From an uncultured Porphyromonadaceae bacterium (lineage in GTDB: Bacteria > Bacteroidota > Bacteroidia > Bacteroidales > Muribaculaceae): a stretch of DNA of 6,388 nucleotides. The notes under the pieces are model-generated. The model was given only the letters and a program-made list of their open reading frames with translations, was not told where the DNA came from and ran no database searches. A program made the position numbers and the translations under genes. Location of the stretch: assembly GCA_905193395.1 (NCBI GenBank), contig CAJJOO010000092.1, positions 1 through 6,388 of the forward strand, given 5' to 3'. Below are positions 1 through 6,388 of the stretch, in pieces (position 1 is the first letter of the stretch; every line of letters begins with the position of its first letter).

Positions 1-7
1 TGCATTT

Positions 8-2050
8 ATGAGCAACGCACAGAATGTATTTTTCGCGGAATTCAACACGGTCCACAATACTCCGCCGTTTGAATCCATCGACAATTCGCAGTGGATGCCT
101 GCCATCGAGCGCGGCATTTCGCTGGCCAACGCCGAAATCGCCTCGATTGTGAATAATCCCGAGGCTCCGACGTTCGACAATACCATCGTGGCGCTGGAGC
201 GTTCGGGCGCCGACCTGAACCGCGTACTGAACGTTTTCTTCCCCGTCCTGGAGGCTAATGCCGACGACGAAATGATGGAAATCTCGCTCAAAGCGTCGGC
301 CCTGCTCAGCGACTATTCGACTTCGATAATCCTCAACGAGCCTCTGTGGCTGCGCGTCAAGGCCGTTTGGGAGGGCCGCGATTCGCTGAATCTGACTCCG
401 GAACAGCAGACGCTGCTGCAAAACACCTACGATTCGTTTGCCGAACAGGGCGCGAACCTTCAGGGTGCTGACCGCGAGAAGTTCAAGGCCCTTTCGGCCG
501 AACTGTCGCAACTGACCACCACCTTCGGCCAGAATGTGCTGCGCGAACTGCCGACCTACGAAATCTGGCTCAGCGAAAGCGACCTTGCGGGCCTGCCGGA
601 ATCGTCGATTGCCGCAGCCCGCGATGCCGCAGCCGCCAAGGGCCGTCATGGCGAATACCTGTTCACCCTGGACCAGCCTGTCTACATGGCGTTCATGAAG
701 TCGTCGTCGCGCCGCGACCTGCGTGAAAAGATGTGGCGTCTGTACACTTCGCGCAACACCCGGGGACAGTATTCCAACATTCCGGTGATGACCCGCATCG
801 CCGAACTGCGCCTGCAACTGGCCAACCTGCTGGGCTCGCCGAACCACGCCAGCCACTCGCTGCGCCACACCATGGCGAAGAATCCGGAGGGCGTCTACAA
901 CCTGCTGAACAGCCTGCGCGAGGCCTACACCCAGCCCATGCGCGACGAAATCGCCGAACTGACGGCTTTCGCCACCGAAACCGAGGGACAGCCCATGGAA
1001 ATCATGCCCTGGGACTATTCGTACTACTCGAACAAACTGAAAGCCGCCAAATACTCGTTCGACGAAGAGGAACTGCGGCCGTATTTTGAACTGAATTCGG
1101 TGATTGACGGCGTATTCGGCCTGGCCACGCGCCTCTACGGACTGAAATTCACGCAGAACGATAAGATTCAGGTATATCACCCCGACGTGAAGGCCTTTGA
1201 CGTGACCGATTCCGAGGGCAACTTCGTGGGCGTAATCTACACCGACTTCTTCCCCCGCGCCTCGAAGCGTCCCGGCGCGTGGATGACCAATTTCGGCGAG
1301 CAATACATCGACGAAAACGGCCGCGATGTGCGTCCTCAGGTTTCGATTGTGATGAACTTCACCAAGCCGACGGCCGACACTCCCTCGCTGCTGACACCCT
1401 ACGAGGTCGAGACCTTCCTCCACGAATTCGGCCACGCGCTGCACGGCCTTATGGCCCGCGGCACCTACCGTTCGCTGAGCGGCACATCGGTCTACCGCGA
1501 CTTTGTTGAACTGCCGTCGCAGTTCAACGAGAACTACCTGACAGAAAAGGAATTCCTGGATTCCTTCGCCCGTCACTACCAGACCGGCGAGGCAATCCCG
1601 GCCGAACTGGTTGACCGCCTGGTGGCCTCGTCGCAGTATGGCGCCGCCTACGCCTGCATGCGCCAACTGATGTTCGGTTTCCTTGACATGGCATGGCACA
1701 CCGCCACAGCACCCGTCACCGACCCCGTTGCCTTCGAGAACGAAGCCGTGAAATGCGTGGAGATTTTCGCGCCGGTGGAAGGTTCGATGACCTCGCCGCA
1801 GTTCAGCCACATCTTCGCCGGCGGCTATGCGGCAGGATATTACAGTTACAAGTGGGCCGAAGTGCTTGACGCCGACGCCTTCTCGCTGTTCAAGGAAAAC
1901 GGCATCTTCGACCGCGCGACGGCCGACAGTTTCCGCACCAACATCCTGGAACGCGGCGGCTCGGAAGACCCCGCCCTACTCTTCCGTCGTTTCCGCGGCC
2001 GTGACCCCGAAATCAACGCGCTTCTGCGCCGCGACGGCATCATCAAGTGA
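8..2050 (+). CDS. dcp: Peptidyl-dipeptidase Dcp, M3 family zinc metallopeptidase
   Basis: This 680-residue protein is a zinc peptidase that releases dipeptides from the C-terminus of oligopeptides and takes part in peptide breakdown. The length is almost the same as E. coli Dcp (about 681), and recognisable blocks run its whole length: the N-terminal NPEAPTFDNTIVALERSG segment (about 50-67), PYFELNSV (about 358-365), YHPDV, and a C-terminal RRFRGRDPEI block. The zinc site is complete: HEFGH at 472-476 gives ligands H472 and H476 with catalytic E473, and RDFVELPSQ supplies the third ligand, E501. The substrate-binding segment FAGGYAAGYYSYKW (603-616) has the expected tyrosines, preceded by H601. 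The ATG at 8 opens a protein that aligns from its first residues with the family and shows no signal peptide, so it is probably cytoplasmic. The frame stays open through the 7 bases upstream, so an earlier start cannot be excluded. The next gene follows at once, suggesting co-transcription. The main alternative is a related M3 oligopeptidase (OpdA type), but the blocks fit Dcp better. Confidence 0.95.
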   Translation: MSNAQNVFFAEFNTVHNTPPFESIDNSQWMPAIERGISLANAEIASIVNNPEAPTFDNTIVALERSGADLNRVLNVFFPVLEANADDEMMEISLKASALLSDYSTSIILNEPLWLRVKAVWEGRDSLNLTPEQQTLLQNTYDSFAEQGANLQGADREKFKALSAELSQLTTTFGQNVLRELPTYEIWLSESDLAGLPESSIAAARDAAAAKGRHGEYLFTLDQPVYMAFMKSSSRRDLREKMWRLYTSRNTRGQYSNIPVMTRIAELRLQLANLLGSPNHASHSLRHTMAKNPEGVYNLLNSLREAYTQPMRDEIAELTAFATETEGQPMEIMPWDYSYYSNKLKAAKYSFDEEELRPYFELNSVIDGVFGLATRLYGLKFTQNDKIQVYHPDVKAFDVTDSEGNFVGVIYTDFFPRASKRPGAWMTNFGEQYIDENGRDVRPQVSIVMNFTKPTADTPSLLTPYEVETFLHEFGHALHGLMARGTYRSLSGTSVYRDFVELPSQFNENYLTEKEFLDSFARHYQTGEAIPAELVDRLVASSQYGAAYACMRQLMFGFLDMAWHTATAPVTDPVAFENEAVKCVEIFAPVEGSMTSPQFSHIFAGGYAAGYYSYKWAEVLDADAFSLFKENGIFDRATADSFRTNILERGGSEDPALLFRRFRGRDPEINALLRRDGIIK

Positions 2051-2052
2051 CA

Positions 2053-2559
2053 ATGTCGCAACACAACGACAATAACGACCGACCGGCCCCGGCTCCTGAA
2101 TCCGGCGTGCCGGTCGGCGCTTATATAGGTCATATCGCACGGCGCACGGCGTGGCGCCTATGGTGGGTAGGCGTGGCCGCCGCGGGATTCATCGCCGCGG
2201 GATTCGCGGCCGACATCCGCCTGGCCATAGTCGGATTCATGATACTGCTGCTGATATTTCCCATGGCCATGACGATAGCCGTGCTGGGGCGCGCCACCCA
2301 CCCGCGCATCGTAGCGCTTACGCGAGCCACGGCAGCGACCGTGACGCCGCAGGCGGTGACGCTAAAAGACAGCGAAGGCGGGACCGTTGCCGAAATCCCG
2401 CCCTCGCAGTCAAGGGGATATTCAATTGACGGCGGCAGCGTTGTGCTCCGCACGGGAGGCGGCGCCGCCGATATCGTCATCATACCGTGCCGCTGGCTGG
2501 ATTCCGCGGCAATGGCCGAACTGTCGGCCACCTATGCCCGCCGCGATACGATAGACTGA
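2053..2559 (+). CDS. Small two-helix membrane protein of unknown function (possibly YcxB-like)
   Basis: I do not recognise this 168-residue protein with certainty. It has a polar, Asn/Asp/Pro-rich N-terminus (about 20 residues), two hydrophobic segments (about 36-53, rich in Ala and Gly, and 57-78), and a soluble C-terminal part of about 85 residues with alternating hydrophobic residues as in a beta fold. It ends in an IIPCRWLDSAAMAEL motif and a charged tail. Two helices followed by a PH-like beta domain ending in an 'IP-[KR]-x-hydrophobic' turn and a helix is the layout of YcxB-like proteins; this is inference from pattern only. Two starts are possible: the ATG chosen here, 2 bases after the dcp stop, or the in-frame GTG at 2047, which overlaps that stop as GTGA and adds two residues. 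Neither has a clear Shine-Dalgarno sequence. Either way it is tightly linked to dcp and probably translated from the same message. GC-rich shadow frames exist on both strands here, but this frame has the tight linkage and a coherent membrane topology. Confidence 0.8.
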   Translation: MSQHNDNNDRPAPAPESGVPVGAYIGHIARRTAWRLWWVGVAAAGFIAAGFAADIRLAIVGFMILLLIFPMAMTIAVLGRATHPRIVALTRATAATVTPQAVTLKDSEGGTVAEIPPSQSRGYSIDGGSVVLRTGGGAADIVIIPCRWLDSAAMAELSATYARRDTID

Positions 2560-2582
2560 GCGCCGGCGATGAGCCGGCACTC
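2558..2582. terminator. GC-rich hairpin between convergent genes, putative bidirectional terminator
   Basis: GAGCGCCGGC (2558-2567) and GCCGGCACTC (2573-2582) pair as a 10-bp stem with one C/A mismatch around a GATGA loop. The hairpin begins inside the stop codon of the plus-strand membrane protein gene and ends 11 bases before the end of the minus-strand PII-like gene, occupying most of the 34-base gap between the convergent blocks. Neither strand has a run of T after the stem, so this is not a canonical intrinsic terminator. It may act as a weak terminator or as a 3'-end stabilising structure. The inner GCCGGC is self-palindromic, so some of the symmetry comes from that. Confidence 0.5.
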
Positions 2583-2593
2583 GGATACGGCAT

Positions 2594-2890
2594 TCAGAGA
2601 CACTCGCCGTCGACCGTCCACGAAAAGGCCCTGAGGCCCAGACGCGGACGTTCGTCGTTAAAGGCGCGTAGCATAGCCAGCAGGGGCGCCACACGCTCGT
2701 CGGGAACAAAGGTGATGATGGCCGAGGCGAGCGAGGGCCACGCGTGCGTGCCATAGTGGGGCTCGCCGGTGGCGGAGCCGCGGCCCGAGACCTGGTTCCA
2801 TGCCGTGAAACCGCGGCAGTTGTTACGGTCGAGGGCTTCCATGATTCTTTCGTGATGAGCCTGGTCGTAGGCTATAAAAACGGCTTTCAT
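2594..2890 (-). CDS. PII-like, PG0541-family RND transporter-associated protein
   Basis: This 98-residue soluble protein resembles the nitrogen-regulatory PII fold. It opens with a beta strand (MKAVFIAY) and a helix (about 12-23), then has a Gly-rich stretch at about 34-49 (VSGRGSATGEPHYGTH) where PII proteins carry the T-loop. A strand (SAIITFVP, 56-63) and a helix (about 64-78) follow, and the protein ends with GLRAFSWTVDGE (85-96). I recognise this pattern as the PG0541 family, small proteins of Bacteroidetes encoded beside RND efflux permeases; the molecular function is not known to me. The start is firm: its ATG overlaps the stop of the pump gene as ATGA (2887-2890), so translation is probably coupled. 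The purine run AAAGAAG lies only 1 base before the ATG, too close for a normal ribosome site, which favours re-initiation. It lacks membrane segments and a signal peptide and so should be cytoplasmic, where it could touch the permease. Four His and two Cys residues (H12, H13, H45, H49, C25, C97) leave room for metal binding, which is speculation. Confidence 0.85.
   Translation of the reverse strand: MKAVFIAYDQAHHERIMEALDRNNCRGFTAWNQVSGRGSATGEPHYGTHAWPSLASAIITFVPDERVAPLLAMLRAFNDERPRLGLRAFSWTVDGECL
2887..2890 (-). other. ATGA stop-start overlap coupling pump and PII-like gene
   Basis: Read on the minus strand, these four bases hold the ATG of the PII-like gene and the TGA of the permease gene. 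Such overlaps usually mean that ribosomes ending the first gene re-initiate on the second, keeping their amounts linked. It also fixes the start of the small gene. Confidence 0.9.
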
Positions 2891-5800
2891 GCTTCTTTGA
2901 GTGCTTTGCGGCGTGCCTTGCGCAACTTGCGGCGTGCGGCCTTGACGCCGTTACGCGCAAACACGCAGTACATCACCGGTACGAACAACAATGTGAGGAT
3001 TGTGGAGAAAGTGAGACCGCCGATAACCGCGGTACCCATTGGGCGCCACATCTCGGCACCCTGGCCCGAACCCACGGCCATAGGCACCATGCCCAGGATG
3101 GTGGTGAGCGAGGTCATGATTACGGGGCGCAGACGCGAACGGCCGGCATCAATGACGGCGCGTTTGATGGAGAGTCCGCGCTCGCGGTTCAGCGAGATAT
3201 AGTCGATGAGGACGATACCGTTCTTCACCACAATACCGATGAGCATGATGGCGCCGATGAGGCTCATCACGTTGAGGGTGTGGCCCGTGAGGTAGAGGAT
3301 GAAGAACACGCCCGAGAAGGCGAAGAGCACCGACGACATGATGATTGCCGGGTAGGTGTAACTCTCGAACTGGGCGGCCATGACGATGTAGACCAGAATC
3401 AGGATTAGTCCGGCGAGCATCAGCAGGTCTGAGAACGAATCCTGCTGGTCCTCGTACTGACCGGCCAACTGGATGGAGACGCCCTGGGGAATATCCATCC
3501 TGTTGATGGCCTCGGTGGCCTGAGTGACGACCTGTGACATGGGCACGCCCTGGACCACGGTGGTGACGGTGATGATGCGCTCGCGGTCCTTGCGCTCGAT
3601 TGTGGGCGGGGTGTAGTGCTCGACAACCTTGCCGACGTCCTTGACGCGCACGGCGCGGCCGGCGCTGTTGTAGATGAGGATGTTCTCGATGTCGGCGATG
3701 GAGGTGCGGGCCTCGGGGGAGTACATCACCTTGATGTCATATTCCTCGCCGTCCTCGCGGAAGCGCGAGGCGGTCTGGCCGTTGATGCGGTTTCGCAGAT
3801 AGTTGGCGGCGGTGGAGAGGTTGAGGCCGTAGATTGCCAGTTTCTCGCGGTCGAAGTCAACGCGGTATTCGGGCTGATAGTCGGCGCGGGAAATACGCAC
3901 GTCGGCGGTTCCGGGAATGGCGTGGAGGGCGCGGGTGAGGCGTGCGGCCACCGAGTCGGTCTCGGCGAAGTCGTAGCCGTAGATTTCAAAGTCGATTGAG
4001 GCCTCGCCGCCCATGGCGCCCATGTTGCCGCCCACGTTGACGCGGGTTTTCTTGTATTCGGGATAATGGCGCAGGTCCTCGCGCATGAGACGCGCAATCT
4101 CCACGATGCCGCGGTCGCGCTTGCCGGGGTCGGTGAGGCGGATGTTCATCGACACGATGTGAGGGCCGTTGTCGCTGAGCGAGGCGAAGGTGTTGTCGCT
4201 CGAGGCTGTACCGGTGGTGTAGTTGAGGACCTGAATCTCGGGATATTTGCGCTGCCATTCCTCGACGAGACGTCCGGTAACTTCGCGGGAGATTTCCACG
4301 CGGGTGCCGATGGGGAGTTCGAGGTTGACGCTGAGGCGTCCGTCGTCGGCGGTGGGGAAGAATTCGGTGCCGACCTGCTTCATGAGGAATACAGAGGCTA
4401 CGAAGGTTGCGAGACAGAGCAGTACGGTGACGGTCTTATGGGAAGTCACGAGGCGCAGCAGGCGGGCATAGCCGTTGTCGAGGGCGTCGAGGGCGCGGTT
4501 GACAGGCGTGAAGAAAATAGTGTAGATGCGCGAATGGTGCTGGGTGCGTCGCAGCAGGACGGAGCAGAGCATCGGGGTGAGCGAGAGGGCGCAGACGGTT
4601 GAGATAATCATCATGATGGTCACCATCCAGCCCAACTGGCGGAAGAGGACGCCGGTCATACCCGTGACGAGGGTCAGGGGGAAGAATACGGCAATCAGCG
4701 TCAGGGTGGAGGCGACTACGGAGATGGCCACCTCGTTGGTGCCGTGGACGGCGGCCTGTTTCGGGTCGGAGCCGCGCTCGATGTGCGTCGTGACGTTCTC
4801 AAGAACCACGATGGCGTCGTCGACCACCATACCGATTGAAATCGACAGGGCCGAGAGCGAGACGATGTTCAGCGAGTTGCCGGTGATTGCCAGATAGATG
4901 AACGAGGCAATCAGCGAAATGGGAATGGTGAGGGTGATAATCAGCGTCGCGCGCCAGCGGCCGAGGAAGAAGAACACCACGAGGACCACGAATAGCAGGG
5001 CATAGAGCACGGTCTCGACAAGTGAGGCGATGGTGTTGCGGATATTGTCGGAGGTATCGACGATGATGCCCAGTTTGACGTCCGAGGGCAGGCGTTTCTG
5101 AAGCGAGGGCAGCATTTTCAGCACCTTGTCTGAGATTTCCACGGAATTGGCGCCGCTCTGCTTCTGAATCACAATCATTGCGCCCTGGCGGCCGTTGTTG
5201 TAGGTTGTCTGGGTGCGTTCCTCCAGCGAGTCGTCGATGCGTGCCACGTCGCGGAGGTAGATGTTGCGGCCTTCGAGGGAGCCGACGACGATGTCGGCCA
5301 TCTGGTCGGAGGATTCAAACTCACCCTGGACGCGGAGCGCGTAGGTGTCGGAACCCACGTCGAAGACGCCTCCAGGGACGTTGCGGTTTTCGGCCGCCAC
5401 GACAGAGGATATCTGCTCGACGGTGAGATTGTAGGCCTCGAGGCGCGCGGGGTCCACGTATATATGTATCTCGCGCTTGGGCGCGCCGGAAATCGACACC
5501 GAGCCTACGCCGGAAATACGTGCCAGGGGGTTGGCCACGGCGTCGTCGAGAATCTTGTAGAGGCCCGGCATGCTCTCGTCGGCCTGCACCGAAAGGAGCA
5601 GGATGGGAATCATGTCGGTCGAGAACTTGAAGATGATAGGAGTCTCGGCATCATCGGGCATCGCCGAGGAAACCATGTCGAGTTTGTCGCGCACGTCGTT
5701 GGTGAGTACGTCGATGTCGTAGCCGTATTCAAACTCAAGCGTTATCACCGAAGTATTCTCGCGCGACTGCGAGGTGATATGCTTGAGATGCTCCACTGAG

Positions 5801-6015
5801 TTGAGCGAGTTCTCAAGCGGCTTGGTTACATTTTGCTCTATATCTTCGGCCGATGCACCCGGATACATGGTGATCACCATCAGAGTGTTGGTGTCGATGT
5901 CGGGGTAGAGGTCGATAGGCAGTTTGGCGAGTGAAAAGAGACCGAGTATGATTACCGTCACGAAGCATAGGGTAGTCATGATCGGGCGTTTCACCGCTGA
6001 TCCATATAAACTCAT
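2887..6015 (-). CDS. Efflux RND transporter permease subunit (AcrB/HAE1-like)
   Basis: This 1042-residue inner-membrane protein is the proton-driven pump of a tripartite efflux system and has the full family length. It shows the two-fold RND layout. TM1 is at about 12-30, with the KLPIDLYPDID entry to the first periplasmic porter region. A TM2-TM6 cluster spans about 330-490, TM7 is at about 528-546, a second large periplasmic region at about 547-860, and a TM8-TM12 cluster at about 865-1020. The proton-relay residues are present: adjacent D399 and D400 in TM4 (GMVVDDAIVVLENV) and K931 in TM10 (GIVVKNGIVLIDY), matching AcrB D407, D408 and K940. This supports an active pump. These motifs suggest the hydrophobe/amphiphile type rather than a heavy-metal pump, but the substrate cannot be read from the sequence. 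A Gly/Met-rich segment (661-670) lies in the second periplasmic region, and the C-terminus is strongly basic (1021-1040). The ATG at 6015 gives the standard MSLYGSAVKRP opening. It lies 34 bases after the adaptor stop, with no clear Shine-Dalgarno sequence or promoter in that AT-richer gap. Confidence 0.96.
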   Translation of the reverse strand: MSLYGSAVKRPIMTTLCFVTVIILGLFSLAKLPIDLYPDIDTNTLMVITMYPGASAEDIEQNVTKPLENSLNSVEHLKHITSQSRENTSVITLEFEYGYDIDVLTNDVRDKLDMVSSAMPDDAETPIIFKFSTDMIPILLLSVQADESMPGLYKILDDAVANPLARISGVGSVSISGAPKREIHIYVDPARLEAYNLTVEQISSVVAAENRNVPGGVFDVGSDTYALRVQGEFESSDQMADIVVGSLEGRNIYLRDVARIDDSLEERTQTTYNNGRQGAMIVIQKQSGANSVEISDKVLKMLPSLQKRLPSDVKLGIIVDTSDNIRNTIASLVETVLYALLFVVLVVFFFLGRWRATLIITLTIPISLIASFIYLAITGNSLNIVSLSALSISIGMVVDDAIVVLENVTTHIERGSDPKQAAVHGTNEVAISVVASTLTLIAVFFPLTLVTGMTGVLFRQLGWMVTIMMIISTVCALSLTPMLCSVLLRRTQHHSRIYTIFFTPVNRALDALDNGYARLLRLVTSHKTVTVLLCLATFVASVFLMKQVGTEFFPTADDGRLSVNLELPIGTRVEISREVTGRLVEEWQRKYPEIQVLNYTTGTASSDNTFASLSDNGPHIVSMNIRLTDPGKRDRGIVEIARLMREDLRHYPEYKKTRVNVGGNMGAMGGEASIDFEIYGYDFAETDSVAARLTRALHAIPGTADVRISRADYQPEYRVDFDREKLAIYGLNLSTAANYLRNRINGQTASRFREDGEEYDIKVMYSPEARTSIADIENILIYNSAGRAVRVKDVGKVVEHYTPPTIERKDRERIITVTTVVQGVPMSQVVTQATEAINRMDIPQGVSIQLAGQYEDQQDSFSDLLMLAGLILILVYIVMAAQFESYTYPAIIMSSVLFAFSGVFFILYLTGHTLNVMSLIGAIMLIGIVVKNGIVLIDYISLNRERGLSIKRAVIDAGRSRLRPVIMTSLTTILGMVPMAVGSGQGAEMWRPMGTAVIGGLTFSTILTLLFVPVMYCVFARNGVKAARRKLRKARRKALKEA

Positions 6016-6049
6016 AATGCGGAAATTTCAGGTTTAAGTAAGTGTTGGA

Positions 6050-6388
6050 TTACTTTGCCAGAGTCACTTCGCGGCCGTTGGCGAGATTATTCTGACTGCT
6101 TATCACTACCTGGTCGCCGTCCTCGACGCCAGAGAGCAGCTCGTAGGCGTCGCCGAGCCGCTGGCCGAGCTCCACAAGGCGGTATTCCACTTTACCGCTC
6201 TTATATACATATACATAGTGGTTGCCGCTGCCCTGCTGCTTGACTACGGCGCGGTCGGGCACTACGACATGGTTGGCCTGCCCCAGATTGAGCGTAACGC
6301 GGCCGAACATGCCGGGCAGAATGCGGCTGTCGGGGTTGGGAACGGTGATTTCCACTCCGAATGTGCGTGTCTGCGGGTCGACTGTCGG
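6050..6388 (-). CDS. Efflux RND periplasmic adaptor subunit (membrane fusion protein), C-terminal part
   Basis: The last 112 residues of a HlyD/AcrA-type adaptor are visible; the N-terminal two thirds or more lie beyond the right edge. Adaptors bridge the RND pump and the outer-membrane channel in the periplasm. The visible part starts inside the beta-barrel domain with VDPQTRTFGVEI, followed by the family signature PNPDSRILPGMFGRVTL (17-33 of the visible part) and VVPDRAVV (42-49). It then runs into the membrane-proximal domain (HYVYVY through LLSGVEDGDQVVISSQNNLANGREVTL) and a TAA stop. A GTG at 6353-6355 might be taken as a start, but it encodes an internal Val of FGVEITVP: the frame is open to the window edge and the upstream residues match the family. 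So this is a gene cut by the window, not a short or broken one. It lies upstream of the permease in the same operon, the usual adaptor-pump order. The outer-membrane TolC-like gene probably lies further upstream. Confidence 0.93.
   Translation of the reverse strand, partial: PTVDPQTRTFGVEITVPNPDSRILPGMFGRVTLNLGQANHVVVPDRAVVKQQGSGNHYVYVYKSGKVEYRLVELGQRLGDAYELLSGVEDGDQVVISSQNNLANGREVTLAK

Noticed and set aside
2179..2205. Direct repeat: two copies of GCCGCGGGATTC 15 bases apart
   Set aside because: It encodes the repeated Ala-Ala-Gly-Phe of the first membrane helix; one short duplication inside a gene does not indicate a functional repeat.
2130..2531. 133-codon minus-strand open frame opposite the small membrane protein
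   Set aside because: Its Ala/Ser/Thr/Pro-rich product looks like a shadow. The plus-strand frame has a coherent two-helix topology and is tightly linked to dcp.
2744..3202. 152-codon plus-strand open frame across the end of the pump operon
   Set aside because: It runs antisense through the junction of two well-supported genes and shows no recognisable domain.
4066..4602. 178-codon plus-strand open frame opposite the RND permease
   Set aside because: It lies wholly antisense to a full-length pump gene with intact motifs. The low-complexity Gly/Val/Glu/Ala product is what GC-rich codon shadows give.
6016..6049. Possible internal promoter or terminator in the gap between adaptor and permease
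   Set aside because: The 34 bases contain no clear Bacteroidetes promoter motif (TAnnTTTG), hairpin or Shine-Dalgarno sequence; a simple operon spacer is sufficient.
6193..6218. AT-rich TATATACATATACATA stretch resembling promoter elements
   Set aside because: It encodes conserved Tyr/Val residues (HYVYVYK) of the adaptor and lacks a paired upstream element, so I do not call a promoter.
6050..6355. Short stand-alone protein starting at the GTG at 6353-6355
   Set aside because: The frame is open upstream to the window edge and encodes adaptor-family residues (VDPQTRTFG), so the GTG is an internal valine of a truncated adaptor gene.

Overview
The window reads as an ordinary stretch of chromosome from a GC-rich member of the Bacteroidales. 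The evidence is a Dcp-type M3 peptidase, an RND efflux operon that ends in a small PII-like gene (an arrangement I associate with Bacteroidetes, as in the PG0541 locus of Porphyromonas gingivalis), and starts without clear Shine-Dalgarno sequences. The GC-rich third codon positions would suit lineages such as Alistipes or some Muribaculaceae, but the family cannot be fixed from this sequence. I see no insertion sequences, RNA genes, CRISPR arrays or signs of recent transfer.

Layout: two gene blocks converge. On the plus strand, a complete peptidyl-dipeptidase gene (8-2050) is followed immediately by a small two-helix membrane protein of unknown function (2053-2559, or from GTG 2047). On the minus strand, read from the right edge inward, are the C-terminal part of a periplasmic adaptor (membrane fusion) protein (6050-6388, cut by the window edge), a complete inner-membrane RND pump subunit (2887-6015) and a 98-residue PII-like protein (2594-2890) whose ATG overlaps the pump's stop codon. 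The blocks meet across 34 bases holding a GC-rich hairpin (2558-2582) that could terminate both. No gene-free stretch is longer than 34 bases. Promoters for both blocks must lie outside the window.

How the genes work together: the adaptor and RND permease form two parts of a proton-driven tripartite efflux pump. The outer-membrane TolC-like channel is not in view and is most likely encoded upstream of the adaptor, beyond position 6388. The PII-like protein is translationally coupled to the pump and is the most interesting item here: a possible cytoplasmic sensor or regulator of the transporter, which carries an unusually basic cytoplasmic tail. The peptidase is a housekeeping peptide-recycling enzyme with no evident link to the pump.
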